From Ruegeria sp. ANG-R (lineage in GTDB: Bacteria; Pseudomonadota; Alphaproteobacteria; Rhodobacterales; Rhodobacteraceae): a stretch of DNA of 64,000 nt. The notes under the pieces are model-generated. The model had not been told where the DNA came from and did no database searches. It saw nothing but the letters and a program-made list of their open reading frames with translations. Position 1 is the stretch's first letter, and each line of letters opens with the position of its first letter. This document shows positions 1 to 9,136 of this stretch, piece after piece. The DNA lies in the NCBI RefSeq assembly GCF_000813985.1, contig NZ_JWLJ01000002.1:186001-250000 (forward strand), read 5' to 3'. Both the position numbers and the translations under genes were made by a program.

Positions 1-311
1 AAGAGCGCACGCTGGCCGAACTGCGTGAACGCGAACTGATTTCATCAGCCTATCTGGAGCGGATGCTGGATGTACATCTGGACTGTGGGCAGATTGTGAA
101 CGCGGTGACCTACGTCATCGATGCGCATCACGTTCAGTATTGCGGCGGCCTGCCTTTGGAAGAACAGGCCCGGATCATCGCTCATGCGGTCGGCGGACGT
201 GGACCGAATACCGAGTACCTCTACAATACAGCCTCGCATCTCACCGAGATCGGGCTGCACGATCCCGATCTTGAGTGGTTGTCGCAACGGGTGCGGACAA
301 TCAGCGCATAA
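1..311 (+). CDS. ChaC-like gamma-glutamylcyclotransferase, C-terminal part (cut by window edge)
   Basis: Only the last ~102 codons are visible, open from the left edge in the frame beginning at base 3. ChaC-family enzymes release 5-oxoproline from gamma-glutamyl peptides, mainly glutathione, in the cytoplasm. The visible part carries the family's C-terminal signature, GRGPNTEYL followed by NT..HL..IGL.D..L..L, and ends ...LEWLSQRVRTI. The N-terminal substrate-binding region is outside the window. The next gene starts 74 bases downstream on the same strand. The family call is firm from this signature; the exact substrate is not shown. Confidence 0.8.
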   Translation, partial: ERTLAELRERELISSAYLERMLDVHLDCGQIVNAVTYVIDAHHVQYCGGLPLEEQARIIAHAVGGRGPNTEYLYNTASHLTEIGLHDPDLEWLSQRVRTISA

Positions 312-385
312 ACTCTTGGCGTCATAGGGCGAACTTCGATAGGTTCAGCCCAGAAGAAGAGCAGACAATACCGGGAGCCACGCGC

Positions 386-1564
386 ATGGCGCAGGCACAA
401 CAGGGCGTGAGACCGCATTTCTCACAACCGATCCGCCAAATCTTGATGATGCTGATCGCAATAGGGCTGTCGGGGCTTGGCGTGTTCATGGCGCTGCCAT
501 ACGTGCTGCCGGTCATTCAGGCCAACTTGTATCTTAACGGTTTCATCTTGCTGGTCTTTGTGATCGGTGTGGCCGCGTGTTTCCTTCAGGTCACCCAGCT
601 GATCGGATCGGTTCGCTGGATCGAAGCCTTTGCAGGCGGGGTCGAGCGTGACGATGTGCGCCCGCCGCAATTGCTTGCCCCGCTTGCTTCGCTGCTGCGC
701 GAACGCGGCGCGCGGTCGCAGATCAGTTCCAGTTCCACCCGGTCAATTCTCGATTCCGTTGCCGAACGGGTCGAGGAAGAGCGTGAAATCACACGCTATA
801 TCACCAATGTTCTGATCTACCTTGGTCTTCTGGGGACGTTCTTTGGTCTTGCGACAACCGTTCCGGCCATCGTTGACACGATACGCAGCCTGAATCCGCA
901 GGAGGGCGAGGAAGGTTTGGCCGTCTTCAACCGGTTGATGACGGGGCTGGAATCGCAGCTGCAGGGTATGGGTGTGGCCTTTGGTTCGTCTCTGCTGGGC
1001 TTGGCCGGGTCACTGATCGTTGGCTTGCTGGAGCTGTTTGCCGGTCACGGTCAGAATCGGTTCTATCGAGAGCTGGAGGAGTGGTTGTCCTCGATCACCC
1101 GTGTCGGCTTTGCCGCTGGTGACGAAGGTGGCGCGGAACTGGCGGTGCTGACGCCGGTACTGGACGCGATGTCAGAGCAGATGGATGCGCTGCAGGATAT
1201 GTTCTCGGCGCAGGAGGTCGACCGGGCCGACGTCTCAACCAAACTGGGCCAACTGGTCGACGCGATCAGTGAAATGAACCAGCGGCAGGCTCAGACCGAA
1301 GGCGTTACCGCTGCACTGGAACGCGTGGCGCTTGGGCAGGATGCGCTGCTGGATCACATGCGTGAACATGGGGCGGGCGAGGGGATCGATGCCGAAAGCC
1401 GGATGCGCCTGCGGTCGATGGATGTGCAATTGCTGCGCATTCTCGAAGAAATCTCTGCTGGTCGACAAGACAGCATGAACGAATTGCGCAAGGATTTCGA
1501 ACTTCTGGTCAAGGCGCTGACCCTGCCACGCGGCGCGGTACGCACCCCCCCGGAAGGAGAGTAA
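386..1564 (+). CDS. MotA/TolQ/ExbB-family proton-channel-like membrane protein
   Basis: The 392-residue protein starts at ATG 386, 9 bases after a GGGAG ribosome site; the longer reading frame from 275 adds a non-hydrophobic N-terminus and is unlikely. Hydrophobic segments lie near residues 17-38, 50-72, 141-162 and 197-219. The last two, with LGLLGTFFGLATTVPAI and GMGVAFGSSLLGLAGSL, match the MotA/TolQ/ExbB channel core. A helical cytoplasmic tail of about 170 residues follows. Such proteins form inner-membrane complexes that couple ion flow to work on periplasmic partners. The next gene, 3 bases downstream, is a MotB/OmpA-like protein, so the two probably form a stator-like pair. The process they drive cannot be told from sequence. 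Confidence 0.8.
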   Translation: MAQAQQGVRPHFSQPIRQILMMLIAIGLSGLGVFMALPYVLPVIQANLYLNGFILLVFVIGVAACFLQVTQLIGSVRWIEAFAGGVERDDVRPPQLLAPLASLLRERGARSQISSSSTRSILDSVAERVEEEREITRYITNVLIYLGLLGTFFGLATTVPAIVDTIRSLNPQEGEEGLAVFNRLMTGLESQLQGMGVAFGSSLLGLAGSLIVGLLELFAGHGQNRFYRELEEWLSSITRVGFAAGDEGGAELAVLTPVLDAMSEQMDALQDMFSAQEVDRADVSTKLGQLVDAISEMNQRQAQTEGVTAALERVALGQDALLDHMREHGAGEGIDAESRMRLRSMDVQLLRILEEISAGRQDSMNELRKDFELLVKALTLPRGAVRTPPEGE

Positions 1565-1567
1565 CGA

Positions 1568-3247
1568 ATGGCTCTCTCCCGCCGCACAGGTCAACGGTTC
1601 TCGGGCTCGGTCTGGCCCGGATTCGTGGATGCGATGACGGGATTGCTGATGGTGCTGACCTTTGTGCTGACCATCTTCATGGTCATACAGTTTGTGCTGC
1701 GCGAAACCATCTCGGGGCAAGAAGATGAACTGACGGCGCTATCCGACGAAATCGCTGCTCTGGCCGGAGCACTGGGTCTGGAAGAGCGCGAGAACAGTCG
1801 TCTTCAAGCGCGTCTTGGAACGTTGAACGCGACCCTGAACCGGGTCGAGGATGATCTGACGCAGGCGCAAGACCGCATTACCGATTTTGAAGCGCAGGTC
1901 GCTGCGCTGCTGGCGGATCAGGAACGCGCACAGGGTGATATCGCAGCGCTGGAGACACAGCGCGATGAGTTGCTGGGCGAACAAGAGGCTTTGAATCTGG
2001 CACTTGCCCAAAGCCGGCAGGAAATCGACGCTCAGACCGAAGCTGCTCGCCTGGCCGCAGCGCGGAGAGAAGCGCTTGAGGCGCTTGTGGCTGACCTTGA
2101 AACTGACAAGGATGCGCAGGCGGCTCAGATCACTGAATTGGAACAGCAACTGACCGAGGAAGAGGCGGCACGCCTTGCTGAAGCCGCTGCAGCCGAAGCC
2201 CTGCGGGATCGTCTTGAGGATGCGGATGCAGAACTGACCGCAATGACGTTGGCGCTGGACGCTCAGCGCAAAGAGGCAGAAGAGACACTGACCTTGCTGG
2301 CCGCCGCGCAGGCTGCAAAAGCAGAGTTGGAACGTCAGTTCGGTGAGATAAACGCAGAAGAACTGAAGGCGCAGCTACAGGCCGCGCTGGAGGCGCAAAC
2401 GCAAACTCAGGCCAACGCGGACGAACAAAGATCACTGGCCGAGGAGCGCGCGGCGCTGCTGGCGATAGCTCGCGACGCGCTTGCATCCGAGAAAGAAATC
2501 TCCACCGAGGCGCAACGCCAAACAGCGCTGTTAAATCAACAGATGGCGGCATTGCGCAGTCAGTTGGGATCGTTGCAGGCATTGTTGGATGATTATGAAG
2601 AACGCAATGAAGCAGCTGAAATCCAGATACAGACGCTCGGTCAGGACCTGAATGCGGCCTTGGCGCGCGCGGCCTCGGAAGAACGGCGCCGCCGACTTCT
2701 GGAGGAAGCTGAACGCATCAGGCTGGAGGCCGAGGCCGAAAAACTGGCGGGCCAAAATCAGGAACTGACCGCGCAGGCAGAGGATCTGCAGCGCTATCGC
2801 TCGGAGTTCTTCGGGCGGCTGCGGGATGTGCTTGGTGATCAGGAAGGCGTGCGCATCGAAGGCGACCGTTTCGTCTTTTCCTCTGAAGTTCTGTTTGCGA
2901 CCGGATCGGCGAATCTGTCTGCCGAAGGCCGTCAGGAGGTGGCGAAGGTTGCCGATATCCTGCGAAGTGTTGCCGCAGAGATTCCCGAGGGTTTGAACTG
3001 GGTCATCCGGGTCGATGGGCACACCGACAATGTTCCACTTGCAGGCAGCGGACGGTATCGCGACAACTGGGAACTCAGCCAGGGCCGCGCCTTGTCGGTG
3101 GTCCGCTACATGGTCGATGCGCTGGGCATTCCGCCGGACCGGCTGGCCGCGAACGGGTTCGGAGAGTTCCAGCCCGTCAATCCCGAGGACACACCCGAGG
3201 CGCGCGCTCAGAACCGCCGGATCGAGTTGAAACTGACAGAGCGATAA
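1568..3247 (+). CDS. MotB-like OmpA-domain peptidoglycan-binding protein with very long coiled coil
   Basis: 559 residues, preceded by a strong GGAAGGAG ribosome site. The N-terminus carries one membrane segment (about 20-43) led by an acidic residue, FVDAMTGL with D21, in the place of the proton-carrying Asp of MotB/ExbD/TolR. Residues about 43-395 are almost entirely charged heptad-like helix rich in Ala, Glu, Gln and Leu, predicted to be a long coiled coil. The C-terminal ~140 residues are an OmpA/MotB peptidoglycan-binding domain (VDGHTDNVPL, NWELSQGRA, NGFGE, QNRRIELKL). It likely anchors the upstream channel protein to the cell wall. The coiled coil is much longer than the short MotB linker. 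Confidence 0.82.
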   Translation: MALSRRTGQRFSGSVWPGFVDAMTGLLMVLTFVLTIFMVIQFVLRETISGQEDELTALSDEIAALAGALGLEERENSRLQARLGTLNATLNRVEDDLTQAQDRITDFEAQVAALLADQERAQGDIAALETQRDELLGEQEALNLALAQSRQEIDAQTEAARLAAARREALEALVADLETDKDAQAAQITELEQQLTEEEAARLAEAAAAEALRDRLEDADAELTAMTLALDAQRKEAEETLTLLAAAQAAKAELERQFGEINAEELKAQLQAALEAQTQTQANADEQRSLAEERAALLAIARDALASEKEISTEAQRQTALLNQQMAALRSQLGSLQALLDDYEERNEAAEIQIQTLGQDLNAALARAASEERRRRLLEEAERIRLEAEAEKLAGQNQELTAQAEDLQRYRSEFFGRLRDVLGDQEGVRIEGDRFVFSSEVLFATGSANLSAEGRQEVAKVADILRSVAAEIPEGLNWVIRVDGHTDNVPLAGSGRYRDNWELSQGRALSVVRYMVDALGIPPDRLAANGFGEFQPVNPEDTPEARAQNRRIELKLTER

Positions 3248-3250
3248 CGC

Positions 3251-4210
3251 TCAACGTACGGTTACAGACGTCGCCTTTTTGCTTATTGCCGTTCCCTCGC
3301 GGATCAACGTTACCACGCCGCGATACTCACCGGCTTCCCAACGTGTATCCGACAATCGCCTCCCGGTCGCACGGTAGAGTTGTGCCTGCGTTTTATCCAG
3401 TACCATGTCTTCCGAGAGAAATTCACCATCAGGCCCGAATATTTCAAGCCGAATAACGTCTCCGGCGCGGCCGCCAAAGGCATGGCCGTATAAAACAATC
3501 GCGCCGGCGGATGTGGGCAGTTTGGTTTCAGCTGCGGTTCCGGCCAATACCGCCTCGTATGACGGAATGCCTTGTGAGAAACCAACCGAAAGAAGACCGC
3601 TTGAAACGTATTCCAGAGGTGTCGCCCAAAGAGAGGCATCCGAATCTTCGCAACCGTTGCCGCCGTTCGGAACGAATGGATCGACGGGAAGGCCATTCTT
3701 GCGTACCGAGAGGTGAAGATGTGGAAACTGGGTCTTTCCACTTAATCCTATCTTGCCCAGAACCGAGCCGGTTTCCACCAGATCATCAGGTGCAACCGCA
3801 ACCGATCCACGCAGCAAGTGACAATATTGGGTTTCCCAACCATCATCATGTTCAATTACGACCCCGTTGCCACACTCGCGGTTTTCAACATCGTTAGCGG
3901 CGTTCGGGTCGAATTTCTTATCAAGCATACCATCCCGAACGGCGCGTACTTTGCCGGGCGCTGCTGCCAGAACATCCACACCATTCTTCATGTTCGCGAG
4001 CGTTGGAAGGCCAAAATCAGTGCCTGTATGACCGTCATAGGTCAGTGACCCGCAACGGAAATCGCGGAACTTTCCGGTTGGAGTGTGATCGAAATAGTTT
4101 TGGATATGGCAGGTTTTGCCCAGTTGGCAGTCTACCGGTATTTCCAGGCGAATTTCGCTCGCCACCGGAGAGGCGGCGAGCAGGATCACCACAGGAAAAG
4201 CTGATCGCAT
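3251..4210 (-). CDS. M23-family zinc metallopeptidase, secreted
   Basis: 319 residues with a cleavable signal peptide (about 1-18). The LytM/M23 domain has all expected zinc and catalytic positions: H61 and D65 in HTGTDFG, H131 in QYCHL, and H164/H166 in FPHLHL. M23 enzymes cut peptide cross-bridges in peptidoglycan. Six or more cysteines before and within the domain suggest disulfides and periplasmic location. The C-terminal ~130 residues look like a beta-rich accessory domain I cannot name. Its ATG shares one base with the clpA stop (TAATG on the minus strand), so it is co-transcribed and probably translationally coupled with clpA. It ends 3 bases from the convergent OmpA-like gene. Confidence 0.85.
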   Translation of the reverse strand: MRSAFPVVILLAASPVASEIRLEIPVDCQLGKTCHIQNYFDHTPTGKFRDFRCGSLTYDGHTGTDFGLPTLANMKNGVDVLAAAPGKVRAVRDGMLDKKFDPNAANDVENRECGNGVVIEHDDGWETQYCHLLRGSVAVAPDDLVETGSVLGKIGLSGKTQFPHLHLSVRKNGLPVDPFVPNGGNGCEDSDASLWATPLEYVSSGLLSVGFSQGIPSYEAVLAGTAAETKLPTSAGAIVLYGHAFGGRAGDVIRLEIFGPDGEFLSEDMVLDKTQAQLYRATGRRLSDTRWEAGEYRGVVTLIREGTAISKKATSVTVR

Positions 4211-6534
4211 TAATCTGCGGTTAGCAATGGCGGCTTGTCACCGGGTATACGCGGCTGATCGGGACCCAGGATTTCCAGGCTCAGTTCACCTTTCTTGACC
4301 GAGACACGAACCACACCGCCCTTGGCCAGCTTGCCGAACAGCAGTTCCTCGGCCAGCGGTTTCTTGATGTGTTCCTGAATGACACGGCCCAGAGGACGCG
4401 CACCCATCTTGTCATCATAGCCTTTGTCGGCCAGCCATTCGGCGGCTCTGGGTGTCAGATCAATGGTCACACCACGATCCAACAACTGAGCTTCAAGCTG
4501 CAGCACGAATTTCTCGACGACCTGCAAAATGACCTCTTTCGGTAGCGGCGCGAACGAGATCACGGCGTCCAGACGGTTGCGGAATTCCGGCGTGAACATG
4601 CGCTCGATGGCGGCGGTGTCTTCGCCTTCGCGCCGGTCACGGGCAAAGCCGATCGCGGCCTTCGCCTGCTCCTGAGCGCCCGCATTCGAAGTCATGATCA
4701 GGACCACATTGCGGAAGTTTACGGTGCGACCATTGTGGTCAGTCAGTTCGCCGTGATCCATCACCTGCAACAGGATATTGAAAACGTCCGGATGCGCTTT
4801 TTCGATCTCATCCAACAGCAATACGCAGTGAGGATGCTGATCAACACCGTCGGTCAGCAGACCGCCCTGATCGAACCCGACATACCCCGGAGGCGCACCG
4901 ATCAGACGGCTGACCGCGTGTTTCTCCATGTATTCCGACATGTCGAAGCGCAGCAGTTCGACACCCAGAGTATCGGCAAGCTGTTTCGCCACCTCAGTTT
5001 TACCCACACCGGTCGGACCGGCAAACAAGTAGTTTCCGATGGGCTTTTCGGGCTCACGCAGACCGGCGCGGGCCAGTTTGATGGCGCTGGATAGGGCCTC
5101 AATCGCTTCATCCTGACCGAACACCACGCGTTTCAGCGAGGTTTCGAGATCTTTCAGAACTTCGGCATCGTCCTTGGTGACGTTCTTGGGCGGAATACGC
5201 GCGATCTTGGCAACCACCGCCTCAATCTCTTTGACGCCGATGGTCTTGCGACGCTTGCTTTCGGCCAGCAGATGCTGTGCCGCCCCGGCCTCATCGATCA
5301 CGTCGATGGCCTTGTCGGGCAGTTTGCGGTCGTTGATATAGCGGGCCGACAGCTCGACCGCCGTCTTGATCGCATCGGCGGTATATTTGATCGAGTGATG
5401 CTCTTCGAAATAAGGTTTCAGGCCGCGCAGGATTTTCACGCTATCCTCGACCGAAGGCTCGTTCACGTCGATTTTCTGGAATCGGCGGCTGAGCGCGCGG
5501 TCTTTTTCGAAATGCTGACGGAACTCCTTGTAAGTGGTCGAGCCCATGGTGCGCAGTTTGCCCCCCTGAAGCGCCGGCTTCAGTAGGTTTGACGCATCCA
5601 TCGCGCCACCTGAGGTCGCACCGGCACCGATCACGGTGTGAATTTCGTCGATGAAGAGAACCGCATCCGGGTGCTCTTCCAATTCGGTCACGACCGCTTT
5701 CAGCCGCTCCTCGAAGTCACCGCGATAGCGGGTTCCTGCGAGCAGGGCACCCATATCCAGTGAATAGATCGTGGTTTCCGATAGAACGTCCGGGGCCTCG
5801 CCGGCTACGATCTTATGTGCCAGACCTTCGGCGATGGCGGTTTTGCCGACGCCGGGATCACCCACCAGCAGCGGGTTGTTCTTGCGCCGACGGCACAGCA
5901 CCTGAATGCAGCGCTCAACCTCGTCCGAGCGCCCGATCAGTGGATCGACATCCCCGGCACGGGACTTGGCGTTCAGATCAATGCAGTACTTGCCAAGCGC
6001 GCTTTCCTTCGGATCGGCATCATTGGCGACGGGCTGAGCCTCATCTTCGGCTTCATCGGCGCCAGTTACCGGGCGATTCTCACCATAAGCGGGGTCTTTG
6101 GCTACGCCATGAGCTATGAAGTTCACCGCGTCATAGCGTGTCATGTCCTGTTCTTGCAGGAAATACGCTGCATTGCTTTCGCGCTCAGCGAATATGGCGA
6201 CCAGTACATTCGCCCCGGTCACCTCGGTCCGGCCCGAGCTTTGCACATGGATGGCGGCACGCTGAATGACGCGCTGGAAGGCGGCCGTTGGTACTGCTTC
6301 GGAGCCGTCGATGTCGGTGACCAGATTTGACAGGTCCTCGTCTATGAACTCGACCAGTGTGCTGCGCAATTCATCCAGATCAACGCTGCACGCTTTCATG
6401 ACGCGTACCGCATCGGGTTCTTCCAGCAGCGCCAGCAGCAGATGCTCTAGCGTTGCGAATTCATGTCGCCGTTCATTCGCCGCCGCAAGGGCCGCGTGGA
6501 TGGCTTGTTCCAGTGTGCTCGAGAATGAAGGCAC
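4210..6534 (-). CDS. clpA: ATP-dependent Clp protease ATP-binding subunit ClpA
   Basis: 774 residues, normal for ClpA. Domains in order: Clp_N double repeat (about 1-145), an acidic linker, AAA-1 with Walker A GDPGVGKT (225-232) and Walker B VLFIDE (292-297), and AAA-2 with Walker A GPTGVGKT (506-513). The AAIGF loop (IGF 628-630) is the ClpP-docking motif, so this is an unfoldase that feeds ClpP rather than a ClpB-type disaggregase, and the ClpB middle domain is absent. The adaptor gene clpS, often next to clpA in alphaproteobacteria, is not directly upstream here. The stop overlaps the start of the M23 peptidase. Confidence 0.96.
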   Translation of the reverse strand: MPSFSSTLEQAIHAALAAANERRHEFATLEHLLLALLEEPDAVRVMKACSVDLDELRSTLVEFIDEDLSNLVTDIDGSEAVPTAAFQRVIQRAAIHVQSSGRTEVTGANVLVAIFAERESNAAYFLQEQDMTRYDAVNFIAHGVAKDPAYGENRPVTGADEAEDEAQPVANDADPKESALGKYCIDLNAKSRAGDVDPLIGRSDEVERCIQVLCRRRKNNPLLVGDPGVGKTAIAEGLAHKIVAGEAPDVLSETTIYSLDMGALLAGTRYRGDFEERLKAVVTELEEHPDAVLFIDEIHTVIGAGATSGGAMDASNLLKPALQGGKLRTMGSTTYKEFRQHFEKDRALSRRFQKIDVNEPSVEDSVKILRGLKPYFEEHHSIKYTADAIKTAVELSARYINDRKLPDKAIDVIDEAGAAQHLLAESKRRKTIGVKEIEAVVAKIARIPPKNVTKDDAEVLKDLETSLKRVVFGQDEAIEALSSAIKLARAGLREPEKPIGNYLFAGPTGVGKTEVAKQLADTLGVELLRFDMSEYMEKHAVSRLIGAPPGYVGFDQGGLLTDGVDQHPHCVLLLDEIEKAHPDVFNILLQVMDHGELTDHNGRTVNFRNVVLIMTSNAGAQEQAKAAIGFARDRREGEDTAAIERMFTPEFRNRLDAVISFAPLPKEVILQVVEKFVLQLEAQLLDRGVTIDLTPRAAEWLADKGYDDKMGARPLGRVIQEHIKKPLAEELLFGKLAKGGVVRVSVKKGELSLEILGPDQPRIPGDKPPLLTAD

Positions 6535-6663
6535 GCGGGTGCTCCTCTATATTGGGCCGGAAGGGGGTCGAGTATCGGCCGGATCCCCATCCCAACCATG
6601 TCCTCATACTATTAGAGTTTGGTTGATAGCGCCCCGGCTTCAAGGGTTTTCTTTCACTTGACA

Positions 6664-6680
6664 GTCACATTTGTTGTGAC
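6664..6680. promoter_or_regulatory. Perfect 6-bp dyad in the clpA upstream region
   Basis: GTCACA-TTTGT-TGTGAC is an exact inverted repeat lying between the end of gloB and the start of clpA (start at 6534). It may be an operator for a dimeric regulator. Its half-sites point opposite to the CRP/FNR arrangement (TGTGA...TCACA), so I do not assign a regulator. The rest of the ~170-base spacer shows no gene. Confidence 0.35.
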
Positions 6681-6708
6681 CGTGGCCGTGAAGAGCGGCA
6701 AATAGGCA

Positions 6709-7476
6709 CTAAAACTGGTCTTTTCTAGATCGGATCTCGGCAAAAACTGAGGCGGGATCGCCGTTCTCCATGCCCAGATGCGCCTGAATCGCGGGATCGG
6801 TGGCCCGCAGGAACGGGTTTGTTGCCTTTTCCAACGCCAGAATGGAAGGCACAGTAGGCTCTCCGGCTGCGCGGGCGCGGTTAATATCAGCCACGCGATC
6901 CTGCAGGGCAGGGTTGTCGGGGTCGATTGTCAGGGCGAATTTTGCATTCGATTGGGTATATTCGTGACCTGAGCATACAATTGTTTCATCCGGAAGGGCC
7001 GCCAGTTTGCTCAGCGACGCCCACATTTGCGCAGGCTCCCCCTCGAACAGCCGCCCACATCCCAACGCCATAAGGCTGTCTGCGGTAAACACAACGCCCG
7101 TCTGTGGCATATAGAATGCAATATGCCCGATAGTGTGGCCTGGCACATCCATAACCTCGACGGGTTCGCCGCCGATATAAAAGGTGTCGCCCTCGACCAC
7201 GGCCTGATCGAGTTTTGGCAATCGGTGTTCATCCGCTTTTGCGCCGATCACGCGCGCGGGCTGCTTGTCCAGGATGGCGGGCAGACCATCCACATGATCC
7301 CAATGATGATGGGTCAGCAGGATGTGACTCAGCTGCCAGCCACGCGTCTCCAGTTCGGCCAGAATTGGGGCCGCCTCGGGGGCGTCGACCAGTGCGGTCT
7401 CGCCGCTGACCGGGTCATGAGCGAGAAAGGCGTAATTATCGCTGAGGCAAGGGACGGTAACGATCTCAAGAGGCAT
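6709..7476 (-). CDS. gloB: Hydroxyacylglutathione hydrolase (glyoxalase II)
   Basis: 255 residues, typical of GloB, which hydrolyses S-lactoylglutathione to lactate and glutathione in methylglyoxal detoxification. The metallo-beta-lactamase motif is THHHWDH (residues 55-61), followed by GHTIGH for the next metal ligand, SDNYAF near the N-terminus and [17 protein letters not shown] and SGHEYT further on. The start is placed at [10 protein letters not shown]; the longer reading frame adds six unlikely residues. It is divergent from the methyltransferase gene, with 61 bases between start codons, so the two promoters share this space. Confidence 0.93.
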   Translation of the reverse strand: MPLEIVTVPCLSDNYAFLAHDPVSGETALVDAPEAAPILAELETRGWQLSHILLTHHHWDHVDGLPAILDKQPARVIGAKADEHRLPKLDQAVVEGDTFYIGGEPVEVMDVPGHTIGHIAFYMPQTGVVFTADSLMALGCGRLFEGEPAQMWASLSKLAALPDETIVCSGHEYTQSNAKFALTIDPDNPALQDRVADINRARAAGEPTVPSILALEKATNPFLRATDPAIQAHLGMENGDPASVFAEIRSRKDQF

Positions 7477-7537
7477 GGCCTTTTGCCCTTTCATTGCTAG
7501 ACTGCGCCAAGCTAAGCCGATTGACCGGGTGTCCGCA

Positions 7538-8272
7538 ATGCATCTTGATGTGCAGGATTTGAGGAATTTTTACTATCGCAGCACCCTGGGCCGGGCGGCG
7601 CAGGCGGCGATCCGCGGGCGATTGGTTGACCTGTGGCCCGAAGCCAAGGGGCAGACCGTGGTCGGTTTCGGCTTTGCCGTGCCCTTGTTGCGCCCTTATT
7701 TAGCGGATGCGCGCCGCGTGATCGGGCTGATGCCGGGCCCTCAGGGTGTGATGCCATGGCCTGCCGGGATGCCCAATGTCTCGGTCCTGACGGAAGAGAC
7801 TATGTGGCCCATCGAGACCGGCCATGTGGACAAGCTGGTGGTGATGCATGGGCTTGAGACCTCAGGCCGACCCAGCCAGCTGCTCGAGGAATGCTGGCGC
7901 GTGCTGGGTCCCGGCGGCCGGGCGCTGTTTGTGGTGCCGAACCGGTCCGGGCTCTGGTCTCGGTCAGACCGAACACCGTTTGGCTTTGGGCGGCCCTATT
8001 CAGCCACGCAGCTTGAGAACCAGCTGCGTGCGCATCACTTTGTTCCCGAAAACCATTGCTCGGCTCTTTATCTGCCGCCCTCTTTCCGTCGGTTCTGGTT
8101 GAAATCCGGTAGCCTGATCGAGAAAACCGGGCAGCGCATTCCAACTGTCATGGCCGGAGGCGTTCTAATGGTTGAAGTCAGCAAACTCATTCGTCCGCCC
8201 AGCGGAAGCGTGACCAAACACACCGCGAAACGCCCGATCAAGGCGTTGGACGGTTTGTTGAAGCCTGCGTGA
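7538..8272 (+). CDS. Class I SAM-dependent methyltransferase-like protein
   Basis: 244 residues starting at ATG 7538 ([13 protein letters not shown]). It has a methyltransferase fold: a degenerate motif I ([11 protein letters not shown]), then [22 protein letters not shown], the usual strand-4/5 motif of methyltransferase family 11. The usual glycine-rich SAM loop is weak, which I recall as common to this subgroup found beside gloB in Rhodobacterales. The substrate is unknown. It is divergent from gloB. A 303-base spacer separates it from the atp operon. Confidence 0.75.
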   Translation: MHLDVQDLRNFYYRSTLGRAAQAAIRGRLVDLWPEAKGQTVVGFGFAVPLLRPYLADARRVIGLMPGPQGVMPWPAGMPNVSVLTEETMWPIETGHVDKLVVMHGLETSGRPSQLLEECWRVLGPGGRALFVVPNRSGLWSRSDRTPFGFGRPYSATQLENQLRAHHFVPENHCSALYLPPSFRRFWLKSGSLIEKTGQRIPTVMAGGVLMVEVSKLIRPPSGSVTKHTAKRPIKALDGLLKPA

Positions 8273-8412
8273 CAATCCGGCGCATTTCGAATGGAAAAAA
8301 TGCGGGAAAAAAGTCACAGGAATCGCAAAAACCTGCATATTCGTAACATTTTTCAACTGCCGCAACCGGTCCAAAGGGTCGCACTTGCCTTAAGTGTATG
8401 AAAAATAAAGAT

Positions 8413-8440
8413 TTGTGGATAAATCTGTTACCGCTATAGC
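8413..8440 (+). promoter_or_regulatory. Putative atp operon promoter with embedded DnaA box
   Basis: TTGTGG (8413-8418), a 16-base spacer and TATAGC (8435-8440) form a plausible sigma-70-type promoter in an AT-rich patch. The -35 region contains TGTGGATAA (8414-8422), an exact DnaA box (reverse of TTATCCACA). It sits in an inverted repeat AGATTT-GTGGAT-AAATCT (8410-8427). The promoter assignment is inference; the motifs are directly visible. The other bases of the 8273-8575 spacer show no coding signal. Confidence 0.45.
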
Positions 8441-8487
8441 GTATTGCTTGGTTGGAACACCTCTGCTACATCCCCGGTGATTTTGAT

Positions 8488-8514
8488 CCCCGCCCTTTAT
8501 GGACGGGGTTTCTT
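8488..8514 (+). terminator. Terminator-like hairpin in the atp leader
   Basis: CCCCGCCC pairs with GGACGGGG across a TTTAT loop, with one mismatch, and is followed by TTTCTT. It lies after the putative promoter at 8413 and before atpH. It could end transcripts arriving from the methyltransferase gene, or act as an attenuator in the atp leader. Confidence 0.45.
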
Positions 8515-8575
8515 CACGCCCCCGGGGTAGCTGCCGCAACGCGAATTCGGGGCCTCAAATATCGGAAGGGTGGAC

Positions 8576-9136
8576 GTGTCCGAACCAGCTTCGATTTCCA
8601 CAGGCATCGCCGAGCGCTATGCCACCGCGATCTTCGAGATCGCCAAAGAGAATAATGACCTTGCAGGTCTGGAAACCGGAATCAACGATCTGGCAGCAGC
8701 TTTGGGTGAAAGCGCCGAATTGCGCGACCTGATCGCTTCGCCTCTGATTTCGCGTGCCGAACAGGAAGGCGCAATCACCGCGGTTGCAGACAAGATGGGC
8801 CTGCACGCCATCCTGCGCAACACGCTGGGTCTGATGGCGCAGAAGCGCCGCCTGTTTGTCGTGCCGCAGCTGGTTCAGGTTCTGCGTGACATGCTGGCCG
8901 ACGAGCGCGGTGAAGTGACCGCCGATGTCGCCTCGGCCAAGGCGCTGACCAAGACTCAAATGGATAAACTGTCCAAAACGCTGTCCGAGCGTGTGGGCAA
9001 GACCGTGACAATCAATGCGACCGTGGATGAAAGCCTCATCGGCGGTCTTGTCGTTAAAGTGGGCTCGAAAATGATCGATAGCTCGATCCGTTCGAAGCTG
9101 AACTCCCTACAGAATGCAATGAAAGAGGTCGGATAA
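8576..9136 (+). CDS. atpH: F1F0 ATP synthase delta subunit
   Basis: 186 residues from GTG 8576 (MSEPASISTGIAERYATAIFEIA). This start is chosen because GGAAGGG lies 5 bases upstream; the GTG at 8570 would overlap that site. The delta subunit joins F1 to the peripheral stalk. The N-terminal ARRYATAIFE-like motif and the C-terminal signature DESLIGGLVVKVGSKMID are characteristic. It is the first gene of atpHAGDC, and its stop is directly followed by the atpA ATG. Confidence 0.95.
   Translation: MSEPASISTGIAERYATAIFEIAKENNDLAGLETGINDLAAALGESAELRDLIASPLISRAEQEGAITAVADKMGLHAILRNTLGLMAQKRRLFVVPQLVQVLRDMLADERGEVTADVASAKALTKTQMDKLSKTLSERVGKTVTINATVDESLIGGLVVKVGSKMIDSSIRSKLNSLQNAMKEVG

Noticed and set aside
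386..3247. Zorya anti-phage system (ZorA/ZorB are MotA/MotB-like)
   Set aside because: The MotA/MotB-like pair is present, but no ZorC, ZorD or ZorE helicase/nuclease gene adjoins; the next genes are an M23 peptidase and clpA. The pair looks like a conserved envelope component.
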